The notes under the pieces were generated by a model. That model was not told where the DNA came from. It searched no databases and was given only the letters and a program-made list of their open reading frames with translations. A stretch of 30,820 nt of DNA from a virus: positions 1-30,820 of IMG/VR virus record IMGVR_UViG_3300008107_001532; one strand, 5' to 3'. Within the stretch, counting starts at the first letter, position 1. Every line of letters starts with the position of its first letter. Positions 10,501 through 17,661 of this stretch are shown in pieces. The position numbers and the translations under genes were made by a program.

Positions 10501-11891
10501 TAACTATTTACGATGGAGTTGACGTTGAATGTTCCGTCAACGATTCTATTTACAGATCCGTTGATAATAATCTGTTGACCTTCTATCAACTCATGTGTGA
10601 ATTCAGTTGTAACTGTAACGATATTACTGTTGGCTTGTGAAAAGATCGATGTGATAAAGTCCGTCATGACAAAAACTTGTGGTAAGCTGTTGTAGTGCTT
10701 ACCCTTGTTTATCATTCGAACTGCTTTGATTGATCCGTAAAGATTATTGGTTACAGGTGGTGTCGAAAAATTATAATTATCATTAGCATCAGTTCTGTAA
10801 ATACGGAATTGTTCTAATGATGTTTTAGTACCATTTTCATTTGTTAAATTGGAAGATGGTTTACCAACATACTTAAGAAATGCAGTTCCGTTTCCATATG
10901 TTCCATACGTATGAACTGGACCAGTACTACCAAGAGTGCCATTAGCTGTTACACGATATTGTCTACCTTTAAACGCTAACTCTTGCCCAGTAGTAACAAA
11001 GGCTAATGGAGTAAAACGAACTGCAGACTCTAAGAGTATAGACCCATAGTCAACCTCTGAGACTTCAGCGATAGCGCTATCAACAGAAGAAGTTCCACCG
11101 AAACCAGCATTGTTATTATTAAATAGAATAGGCTGTCCAACATAGTGGCCATCTCCACCATCTACCACATGTATATGATCTACGCTACCAGTAGAGACTG
11201 TACTAATCTCGCCAGCAAAGTCAACACCACTTCCTTCGTCAACGTTAATAGGAAACCCAGTATCGTAATACTTACCTTTATTTGTAACAGTAATATTGTT
11301 AACAATAGGAATTAATAATACCGAAACCTGAGTACCATCAACTGTACTAGTTCCTCTAACGATTTGATTACTTTGGAACTCACCGATGATACTTGGTGCG
11401 CTTAATGTAATCTCTGTTACTAACCTAGTACCTACGTTATATTTGATGACTGATTCTACACGTGCCTGAGCACCGACATCTCCGAATCCAGTAGAATCCT
11501 GAAACACCAATTGCCCAACAATGTTAAAGGAATCTCCAAGTACATCATAACCACGCATGATTGTACTTTGATCCCACTTACCATCAGAAGCTCTCAACAT
11601 GTCTACCTTTGGATAGTAGATTTGTTGAGGTACTTCGTTAAACATTAATCTGAACAAAAGTTCATATGATTTCGGAGTACCTTTGGCTAAGTAAAGTTCC
11701 TTAGCATGTTGTAGCATAAGTCTGCGATCGCCTAACGTGGTCTTTGGCATCAATGCCATAAACTGGTTAGCAAAATACTCTACATACTCATCTAACGTTG
11801 AATCTGCGCTGGCTAGGTTTTCTAAATCTCTAAGTCTGTAATTAGTTTCCAACCACTCATAGTATGCTTCTAAGAAGTTAACCTTAGCCAT
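7548..11891 (-). CDS. 7: Baseplate wedge protein gp7-like, large, with LLLE(D/N)G repeats
   Basis: A 1447-residue protein in the gp6-gp7-gp8 slot of T4 order. Its first 95 residues (NFLEAYYEWLE ... AKELYLAKGTPKSYELLFRLMFNEV) match the T4 gp7 segment FCEAYIQYLS ... FFESRSYDFYSTKGIEASYKFLFKVLYNEE, and KKLLHPVGVALFGE near residue 785 matches the later T4 segment RFVHPVGFGFIAI. T4 gp7 has about 1032 residues and a long region before this homology; here the homology begins at the N-terminus and extra domains are added after it. At least nine dispersed repeats of the type LLLE(D/N)G...L.E lie between residues 570 and 1412, and three copies of a GTxGxxxPxH module occur near 316, 662 and 1325. It should bridge wedge subunits in the periphery. 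RBS AGGTAA precedes the ATG. The assignment is sure by position and N-terminus; the functions of the inserts are unknown. Confidence 0.8.
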   Translation of the reverse strand: MAKVNFLEAYYEWLETNYRLRDLENLASADSTLDEYVEYFANQFMALMPKTTLGDRRLMLQHAKELYLAKGTPKSYELLFRLMFNEVPQQIYYPKVDMLRASDGKWDQSTIMRGYDVLGDSFNIVGQLVFQDSTGFGDVGAQARVESVIKYNVGTRLVTEITLSAPSIIGEFQSNQIVRGTSTVDGTQVSVLLIPIVNNITVTNKGKYYDTGFPINVDEGSGVDFAGEISTVSTGSVDHIHVVDGGDGHYVGQPILFNNNNAGFGGTSSVDSAIAEVSEVDYGSILLESAVRFTPLAFVTTGQELAFKGRQYRVTANGTLGSTGPVHTYGTYGNGTAFLKYVGKPSSNLTNENGTKTSLEQFRIYRTDANDNYNFSTPPVTNNLYGSIKAVRMINKGKHYNSLPQVFVMTDFITSIFSQANSNIVTVTTEFTHELIEGQQIIINGSVNRIVDGTFNVNSIVNSYTFTYRSSQVFGIVGTLAAPNKKQTLYADKSINVGAQRKQGTVKLIATSNEIGAVSKAIINNFGYYYDTAKLSATAPLLVDNINGSFVVGETVSLAPQSLATELYGNELLLENGDKFLIESQSSASGTFSSYTAATNLVKLFPASARQAILMEDGSGNLLTEEFSSFTVGSAWTPLTEKKIGDIVNYNGVVYEVITLGTTGNVAPTHIRGIETNGGLKLMVVSGALSSARNTLVGERSGVFTKNSVLIGNTSNATARIVDSGVAGVVARIGAVGVNTGNFTNSDGKISDGSKKLQDSFYYQDYSYVIRIGQSVKNYRDAVKKLLHPVGVALFGEVSLTNQVQALMRLMNQEKAILSNIINLNLNVQTLAIGNWQYPSNRLLIENSDKLATIELEGGIRVAITLEDNNNLLFEDGSIFVTEQSGEEGRSLLTETGYKFVAEDQQSIFFPEHILSETYGFFRMENDDTHAKSRNPDVRKEQWIISLEDFVPSFVDADVLKLEDALEDGDGIPIGEDNNLLLEDGGRFLKQQQLSKPAPSMRILQSEMLPPVIIPELPLNTIHLLEMSPSLFKEIVFGLHSKVNMGYSDGDLLLEDDSGKLLYEDGSSISDRQSYPNIPNDKSVANIVVEVVPGNVELDNLLLENGEFFLVEDRYKAGVNINTTINSALAGTRTITGSAPRAQWTNELTTGMVIKEGIQFTFTQLYGFGTGVVTAVDFNLDPVTFTIELDSPLPQTRATTDFVSLEFRLPNYKIQTDHQSQFLYRSNFSSSIMPMVSVNPITGEQTTEKMEVRVQSRAGFKPNGTSMSFLEQRKFGFAPYVYGTKGSISLVPGNTYIGVSWESSTEVLTKQVLNNAGKAYEVVVAGTTGVVAPTHTTGSLVNGTAELQYIGPAKLNKQYPSGFTGAWDDQYPNPNRAYWNNEGLLLESGDSLLNESNDAHLLEFMESSGDTQIKDFAHVTIYDIINRKNKKTNFAVGSYIEILKSAA

Positions 11892-11896
11892 TTATA

Positions 11897-13747
11897 TTAC
11901 CTGTTAGCTGTAAAGATGTAGTTACTTCCGCTAACAAATTCACCAGAGGAAATTTTGTCAACGATTGGGTATACTATCAGCTTATCTTCAGCAATAGTTA
12001 TTAATTGATTTCGTACAGAGATGACGTCATAAGAGGAAGGTTCAATAACGAAAGTGATTATGTTGTTTACCGCTGCAGCAATATTGATACTGCCAACAAT
12101 AATTTTACCGTTTACATAGTCAATAGTTCCTGCATTATTGTTAGTGTATATTTTTGTACCAGATGATGACAGATAATACATTCGCAGTTTACCTTGTGTG
12201 TCATCATCGAAGAAGAAAGTGTTTGTATTTCCTGCTACAGTAAACCCAGTGGAGTTTACGTTACTACCTGCTGTACTTCCTGGCTCATTATAGATCGGGT
12301 TATGTAGATTAATAACATAAGAAGATTCAAAGTTATAATTAGGTTCTAAGTCATAACTTAATTTAACTTTAACCACGCTATTAGTAATAGCTTGTTCTGA
12401 TGTGTCAATCAATCGTTGTAACTTAGACAATCTGAATACAGAGTCAAAGTTTTTAATATCTGTATCGTTATAGTCTGCAATAACCTGACGCACCAAAGAT
12501 GTTAAACCATCAGCAGAGTAACGTGTTTTTAATGGATTGTAATAGAAAGAAACATCCAGAAGAATGTTTAGATATCTTGGATCTACAATAGTAGGTGTAA
12601 TAGAAACCACATTGCGGGACGATAGTAATTCATCTGTTACATAATTTTTAGCAGCCTGTGATAAAACTGCTCCACTTAGTGGCTTAATGCAAATAAAGAC
12701 TTTACCGTAGATAGGTGGATCATTTTCTTCACCACCCCATACAGAAATAGTTTCTGTATTAGGATACAATCTAGGGATTAATGTTTTATAATCTTCTGCG
12801 GTAACAGTTCTATTTTGAGCAGCATATTGTTTTGGTGCATTAAAACGAATGCTATCATTTGTCTCTGGATCTGATCCATTACCAGCTGGCTGAACAGTTA
12901 GCACTGAAGTTGTTCCACCAGCAGTAAACCCTTGGTAATTAAATATTCTGGCACCGTTTGCGCTGTTACCTTTAGAGATAAAGTAGTCAAAGTTTACAAC
13001 ATTACCATTAGATGGTTTGTGTGAAACGATGCCATCGCCAAAATATACTTCATACAACCCCTCTTCAATTTCTTTGGTGTAATAAACTCTACTTGCTGCA
13101 ACTGAATCAACGACGGAGGTATTTAAATTATATGAAGTGAATGTACCCACTTCAGCTGACTCTTGTACACGAACCACAAGAGTGGACATATCGACATCAG
13201 CATTAGGAATAATGTAACGAACATTATCTGCAACGACATACCTATATGTCATTGGTTTACCTTCTGTGATCGCAATATTCTTAAACACATATGTGTTAAT
13301 AGAAGATCTTGCTGCAGTATAACTACTTCTTGTATAGAACACAACACCAGTTGCTGCTCCCGTCGCATCAATCACGCTGGCTTGAAATGGTTGATTCGAT
13401 GGTAAAGTTACTGTGGCAGGATTGCCTGGAACGTTTGATAAGGTTAAATCAATAATAGCTGCAGATGACGTAATAGACTTTGGCGTATAACCCATTAGTG
13501 CAGAAATAGAAGCAAGACTACTACGCTTAGAAGCGGAGTCTAAGAACATTTCGTTAATGGCTAAGTTTGTATACAAAGCGTTGTAGTGAGTATTGTATGC
13601 CAGAACATCCAACAGAATACTCATACCTGCGCCATCAAAATCATAATCAGAGAATTGATTCTGCCCTCTTAGGTAGTTCTTTAAGTTAGACTTAATGTTA
13701 TCAAAGTCTAACTCGTTTACCTTAATTCGATTGTTATCTATTGCCAT
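11897..13747 (-). CDS. 6: Baseplate wedge subunit gp6
   Basis: Homologue of T4 gp6, the baseplate wedge protein that forms the inner-ring dimers joining wedges round the hub (J-like in other contractile tails). At 616 residues it is close to the 660 of T4. The N-terminal stretch NLKNYLRGQNQFSDYDFDGA (residues 21-40) then LLDVLAYNTHYNALYTNLAI aligns with T4 NLIEWLNGQNEFLDYDFEGS and LCDLLAYNTLYIQQFGNAAV. The central RTVTAEDYKTLIPRLYPNTE matches T4 RCVTATDYDTFVSERFGSII. The start ATG overlaps the gp25 stop by one base (TAATG), so the two are translationally coupled, as expected for partners in the wedge core. Confidence 0.93.
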   Translation of the reverse strand: MAIDNNRIKVNELDFDNIKSNLKNYLRGQNQFSDYDFDGAGMSILLDVLAYNTHYNALYTNLAINEMFLDSASKRSSLASISALMGYTPKSITSSAAIIDLTLSNVPGNPATVTLPSNQPFQASVIDATGAATGVVFYTRSSYTAARSSINTYVFKNIAITEGKPMTYRYVVADNVRYIIPNADVDMSTLVVRVQESAEVGTFTSYNLNTSVVDSVAASRVYYTKEIEEGLYEVYFGDGIVSHKPSNGNVVNFDYFISKGNSANGARIFNYQGFTAGGTTSVLTVQPAGNGSDPETNDSIRFNAPKQYAAQNRTVTAEDYKTLIPRLYPNTETISVWGGEENDPPIYGKVFICIKPLSGAVLSQAAKNYVTDELLSSRNVVSITPTIVDPRYLNILLDVSFYYNPLKTRYSADGLTSLVRQVIADYNDTDIKNFDSVFRLSKLQRLIDTSEQAITNSVVKVKLSYDLEPNYNFESSYVINLHNPIYNEPGSTAGSNVNSTGFTVAGNTNTFFFDDDTQGKLRMYYLSSSGTKIYTNNNAGTIDYVNGKIIVGSINIAAAVNNIITFVIEPSSYDVISVRNQLITIAEDKLIVYPIVDKISSGEFVSGSNYIFTANR

Positions 13748-14139
13748 TATCGGGTTCTCTCTAGGGTTACTTCTACCGTCTGCTGGGTAGAAGTGTTGAC
13801 TATTTTATATTCTATTCTAACGTAGACTTCATAGGTATCATGTGAATAAGTTACTTGAACTTGAGTAAGCACTACTCTTGGTTCATATGTGTTTATCAAA
13901 TCTGTAATTGTTTTCTCAATCATAGACTTGGTAAGAGGAGAAGGTAACTCAAACAACATTCTTCTCAATGGGGCACCAATATCGCTATGAAATGGTCGCT
14001 CGTAGTTGTTTGTTAGAACCAGATTGCGCACAGATGCTTTGATTGCGCTATCATTCACCCTCTTGACGATATCGCCAGTTAGAGGATGGGGTCTGAAGTT
14101 TAGGTCTATGTCTGTAAAGACTCTTGTGTTTATCGCCAT
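13747..14139 (-). CDS. 25: Baseplate wedge subunit gp25
   Basis: Small wedge protein of the gp25/GpW-lysozyme-like family that starts sheath polymerisation and packs on gp6. At 130 residues it is almost the T4 length (132). It keeps the pattern FTDIDLNFRPHPLTGDIVKR for T4 YSDIDPEMKMDWNKDVSR, the RPFHSDIGAPLRRMLFE segment (T4 RPFDPEFGCDLSDQLFE), and the family signature INTYEPRVVLTQVQV near residues 88-102 (T4 VRNYEPRIDKLAVNV), in which YEPR is near invariant. Its stop overlaps the gp6 start. An AATAAATA octamer lies just upstream, and there is no strong Shine-Dalgarno tract next to the ATG. Confidence 0.93.
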   Translation of the reverse strand: MAINTRVFTDIDLNFRPHPLTGDIVKRVNDSAIKASVRNLVLTNNYERPFHSDIGAPLRRMLFELPSPLTKSMIEKTITDLINTYEPRVVLTQVQVTYSHDTYEVYVRIEYKIVNTSTQQTVEVTLERTR

Positions 14140-14146
14140 GATTGTT

Positions 14147-14154
14147 TATTTATT
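14147..14154 (-). promoter_or_regulatory. AATAAATA octamer just before gp25
   Basis: Minus-strand AATAAATA in the 20-base gap between the PAAR gene and gp25, leaving only 7 bases to the gp25 ATG. If used as a late promoter the RNA would start almost at the ATG. It could equally be an unstructured AU-rich initiation region. Confidence 0.25.
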
Positions 14155-14159
14155 CTCTT

Positions 14160-14456
14160 TTATGCAAAGAAAGTCTTAGAAGCACCTTTAGCAACCATAT
14201 CTCCACAAGCAATTGGATCACCAATTCTAGCCACAGGAGCACCGTCCACAAAGTTTTTTCTGGAACCAGAAACCACTGGACCGCATGCATGGACAGATTT
14301 ACCGCAGTTATGGATTGGACCATAGTTGGTTATACCAACCAATTGAACTAGACGTCCTTCTACAGAAGTTTTAGTTGAGTATCCTCCGATGGGCGATACT
14401 GGAGGAAAGCATCCATGCCCTGAAGATTTTCCACCTGCCAATGCTACTGCTGCCAT
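14160..14456 (-). CDS. 5.4: PAAR-domain spike tip protein (gp5.4-like)
   Basis: A 98-residue PAAR-repeat protein. The family forms a sharp zinc-stabilised cone on the end of the gp5 or VgrG needle. Visible are the SGHGCFPP segment at residues 12-19, which is nearly identical in T4 gp5.4, the IHNCG and VHACGP histidine/cysteine pairs, and the PAAR-type NFVDGAPVARIGDPIACGD followed by GASKTFF. Histidines and cysteines at these places would supply the 3-His/1-Cys zinc site. The RBS AAGGAAA is well placed before the ATG. It sits two genes downstream of gp5, in the baseplate operon, which supports the role of tip. Confidence 0.9.
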   Translation of the reverse strand: MAAVALAGGKSSGHGCFPPVSPIGGYSTKTSVEGRLVQLVGITNYGPIHNCGKSVHACGPVVSGSRKNFVDGAPVARIGDPIACGDMVAKGASKTFFA

Positions 14457-14465
14457 ATCGTTTCC

Positions 14466-15119
14466 TTATGAATTTGCTATTGTGTTAAACTTATCGGCAT
14501 CCGTTTGTTCTTTGCGTTTTGGGTTATCTCTAAGTTGAAGAAGTCTTCTTCTGTTTGCGTCCCAATTATTCAGAACAGTTTGTTTACGCTCGAATTTTGT
14601 AGTAACCTTACCTCCAGACGGCACTCCTGCAATAACTGGGGTACTTTCTACGTTTACACTAAAAGTTGACTCTAGGTAAACTCTTGTGTCAGGAATAAAA
14701 TTGATTGGACCATAGTAGTTGTCCCCAATTATAGTAACGTCTCCATCAAGCAGAAGCGTCTCATCATTCATTCTAAAGTCAAACTGTCTTTGTTCGAATC
14801 TTTTAGTCCATGTACCCTTAAACGTAATCTTACCTTGTATTGCTGTGTTATCTACAATAGCTTGTATAGAAGTTGATGGTGGATCGATAGACCAAGATAA
14901 CACTTTAGTTGGGCTTGTTAATGACTTGGTTGGAGGTGCGCCCATTGCACCGCCTTCTTCTTCAAAAAATGTAACAGTAACTTCCCAGTTTTCATCAAGC
15001 AATTCATACACAGAAAGAAAACGTTCTTCAGCAGCACCTTCACCGCCACCAATAATAAGCGGTACTGCATACTCAGGATTAGACTGAGGATAGTTGTAGT
15101 AAGAAACTTCGTATATCAA
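14466..15119 (-). CDS. Unknown 217-aa protein between spike gp5 and PAAR tip
   Basis: I do not recognise this protein. It has no signal peptide or membrane segment and looks like a soluble beta-rich protein: residues 75-190 alternate hydrophobic and polar residues with YYGPINF and TRVYLESTF strands. The C-terminal 35 residues are highly charged (RRRLLQLRDNPKRKEQTDAD) and helical in character. The start is taken as TTG at 15119 because its bases overlap the gp5 stop (TTGA) and a GAGGGG tract lies 5 bases upstream; the next frame-compatible ATG would cut deep into the protein. The coupling to gp5 and the PAAR gene downstream suggest a spike- or baseplate-associated part or assembly factor, but this is inference from position only. 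Confidence 0.75.
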   Translation of the reverse strand: MIYEVSYYNYPQSNPEYAVPLIIGGGEGAAEERFLSVYELLDENWEVTVTFFEEEGGAMGAPPTKSLTSPTKVLSWSIDPPSTSIQAIVDNTAIQGKITFKGTWTKRFEQRQFDFRMNDETLLLDGDVTIIGDNYYGPINFIPDTRVYLESTFSVNVESTPVIAGVPSGGKVTTKFERKQTVLNNWDANRRRLLQLRDNPKRKEQTDADKFNTIANS

Positions 15120-17656
15120 GATTGCCCCTCAGCCAAATAAAGGAATTCACCTATGTTACCTTTACGTTTATGGTGATACATTGTAAAGTGTTGTTTTCTG
15201 TTTCCACTATACTTAAACGAACAGTGTATCCAAACTGTACTGGAACCATCATACTCAAGAATCAACTGATCATATGGAACCAATTGTTGGATCTGCTGAA
15301 TAGCTTCGTAGTGTTTCTTACGATTAAATCCTGAGATAACAATATCAACAGCTTCTCCAGTATAGTGTTGTGAAGTAGCGCTTGACGCACCAACATCACC
15401 TGGACGACGATAACCACTAGTAATAGTCATTGATGGATATGCCTTCTTAATTGGCTCAAGCACTTGCTCGCACAACCCCTTTAAGTTACATGCAATTTCT
15501 TTTGCAGACAATCCTTTAGTGTCGCTAATAGGGCGAGTACCGCCCTTAGTCAATGCTCCAACTGTAAAGTTAGGTGATAGCTTCATGTTATTAGGGTATG
15601 ATGTCATACCATAGATTTCGTCACACTTAGCGCCAGCTGGTTGTTTATCATTATTCTTTGGTTTTGCAGTATCTTCTGCTGCCTGATCTGGAGTTTGATC
15701 AGTTGGATCAATAGAACCATTTGCCGTAGCATTCTTTGTAAACTCAGTCGAATCGCCATCGTCTTCAGTCTCATACTCGGCAGCTGCTCTATCTTTTCTA
15801 GAGTTAACCTTTAGTGCTTCATGCTCTGGAGCACCTTCGCCTTTAGTTGCAGCTGGACCAGCATTGGCACTAGATGCACCTCCTGCTGAACTCGCACCTT
15901 GTCCGAAATTACCACGACTATAATCCATATTCATAGTACCGCCAGCTTTAATGTTCATCGAACCACCAGCTGACATTGCTAAAGCACCGCCACCTTTAAG
16001 ATTCATTGCAGCGCTAGATTCTATATTTAATCCTGCGCCAGCTTTGAGGTTAACTGCACCCTCAGATTCAATGTTAACAGTTTTACCTTTAATATCAAGA
16101 GCACCAGTAGAGTTTATTTTACAATCACCAGCAACTGAGATTTGCGCATTACCACCAACGTATAGATTCATTCCGCTTTGGAAAAGAACATTACCGTTAC
16201 CAGCTGCAGTTAAATTGTAATTACCATTAACAAAGATGTAACCATTACGCTCATAGATTTCATAACCATCACCAACAATACGGTTAACACGTGTACCGTT
16301 ATGATCTATCTCAGTATATGTACCTGCTTTATGGTAAAGGTGCACACGTTCAGCATTTGGAGTATCATCAAACTCCATAACATGCCCAGACTCAGATTCA
16401 TACACATGGTTAAATGGATAGTCGGCATTAAACGGATTATCTGATTGAGTCCATGCTTTACCTCCAGCAACAGGCACACCTTTAATTAAGGCTGCTTCTT
16501 TCTTTATAACAATAGTCTTGTCTATCTGTTCGTGCCGAGCCAATCTATTTGTATCTGGTTCGGCAATATATTTTGGATACTTCTTGTTTGGATCTTTAAA
16601 TCCAACTTGGTCTTCTCCACCTTTACCATCTGATGTAGACCCGTCTGAGTTAGGCGATCCAACAGGTGCTGTTTGTGTAGGATCTTCTTCTGCTGGTGGT
16701 GTGACACTTTTACCTTCTCCTGGGATTCCGTCTTTAAGAAATAATTCTGATTCTGCTTTTCTACGCTTAACGAGACCAGCAAGAACCCTACCTCCAGCAG
16801 TAACTCGGCTATCGAGAAATGCTGTTGCTGCTTCTTTATATTTACCTTGATTGATAAATGCCAACATCGGAGACGAACCAAAACCACCGCCACCTGCATT
16901 GTAAGTGTAAGATACGCACGCATCAATCATTGATTGTGTAACCACAGAACGAATACGCTTAGTTACTTGTGGTAGAAACGTCTTCTTTAACTGCTGCGCA
17001 AATAGTTCTTCAGCTTTAGCGATAGAGATGATGTCACCTTGTTTAACCTTGATGCCTTTGTCGATATCTAAGTACGTAGTACCATATCCGATAGTCCATG
17101 GTTCAGCGCCAGTGCCTGGATCTGGATATGCTTGAACTTGGTTGTTACCAATCTTTTTAGCAAGACCTTCATACTGATGTAGTAAATCAATACAGCGTTG
17201 AGAAACAGTAGTGTACTGATTAGCTGGCTCAACTTTCTTAGGGGGTGGGGTGGTGTCACCGTCTCTGACAATATCGCCATTAGAATCAACTTTAGCTGAA
17301 CTATCGGATGGACCATCATCACCATCACGTGTTAGTTTTAATGTTCCTTCATCTTCTTCTACGGTACCATCTTTCTGAGGGATACCACCTAGAGAACCCA
17401 TCATAATTGGGAACTGTAAATCCATATCGTTGAAAAATACAATAACCCATGTACCTTCAACTGGACCCATTGGTGTGTGACCAACACCACTGACGCCAGC
17501 AGATGTTAATGGTTGCATAGGCATCGCCCATGGTAAATCAGAAGTTGGGAGAACTGACTTTACATGCGTATGCACACCAACAACTCGAACTTTACAGCGT
17601 CCGATCTTCAGTGGATCCATTCGATCCTCAACTACTCCAGTAAAAAATTTAGACAT
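15116..17656 (-). CDS. 5: Baseplate central spike gp5: OB domain, tail lysozyme, beta-helix and C-terminal M15 peptidase
   Basis: An 846-residue cell-puncturing spike protein; T4 gp5 has 575. Residues 1-95 form the gp5/VgrG-type OB domain (FFTGVVEDRMDPLKIGRCKV ... GTWVIVFFNDMD ... PIMMGSLGG). Residues about 150-308 are a GH24 lysozyme: candidate catalytic residues are E163 (HQYEGL), D179 (YPDP) and T188 (WTIGYGTT), followed by TYNAGGGGF and the AGLVKRRKAE C-terminal signature. Residues about 370-585 make the triple-stranded beta-helix, seen as short strands such as INSTGALDIKGKTVNIES. A Gly/Ala/acidic linker (590-675) leads to a Peptidase_M15_3-like domain (about 690-830) with TSGYRR, zinc ligands H764 and D771 in SQHYTGEAVDIV, YDQLILE, and H811 in WIHCSF. 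GGAGG precedes the ATG by 9 bases. The gp27-like gene lies directly upstream, as expected for the gp27-gp5 hub. Confidence 0.93.
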   Translation of the reverse strand: MSKFFTGVVEDRMDPLKIGRCKVRVVGVHTHVKSVLPTSDLPWAMPMQPLTSAGVSGVGHTPMGPVEGTWVIVFFNDMDLQFPIMMGSLGGIPQKDGTVEEDEGTLKLTRDGDDGPSDSSAKVDSNGDIVRDGDTTPPPKKVEPANQYTTVSQRCIDLLHQYEGLAKKIGNNQVQAYPDPGTGAEPWTIGYGTTYLDIDKGIKVKQGDIISIAKAEELFAQQLKKTFLPQVTKRIRSVVTQSMIDACVSYTYNAGGGGFGSSPMLAFINQGKYKEAATAFLDSRVTAGGRVLAGLVKRRKAESELFLKDGIPGEGKSVTPPAEEDPTQTAPVGSPNSDGSTSDGKGGEDQVGFKDPNKKYPKYIAEPDTNRLARHEQIDKTIVIKKEAALIKGVPVAGGKAWTQSDNPFNADYPFNHVYESESGHVMEFDDTPNAERVHLYHKAGTYTEIDHNGTRVNRIVGDGYEIYERNGYIFVNGNYNLTAAGNGNVLFQSGMNLYVGGNAQISVAGDCKINSTGALDIKGKTVNIESEGAVNLKAGAGLNIESSAAMNLKGGGALAMSAGGSMNIKAGGTMNMDYSRGNFGQGASSAGGASSANAGPAATKGEGAPEHEALKVNSRKDRAAAEYETEDDGDSTEFTKNATANGSIDPTDQTPDQAAEDTAKPKNNDKQPAGAKCDEIYGMTSYPNNMKLSPNFTVGALTKGGTRPISDTKGLSAKEIACNLKGLCEQVLEPIKKAYPSMTITSGYRRPGDVGASSATSQHYTGEAVDIVISGFNRKKHYEAIQQIQQLVPYDQLILEYDGSSTVWIHCSFKYSGNRKQHFTMYHHKRKGNIGEFLYLAEGQS

Positions 17657-17661
17657 TATTA

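Noticed and set aside
11889-11896. TATAAATG at the gp7-like start on the minus strand
   Set aside because: Similar to a late promoter, but it includes the start codon itself, so RNA would begin inside the gene.
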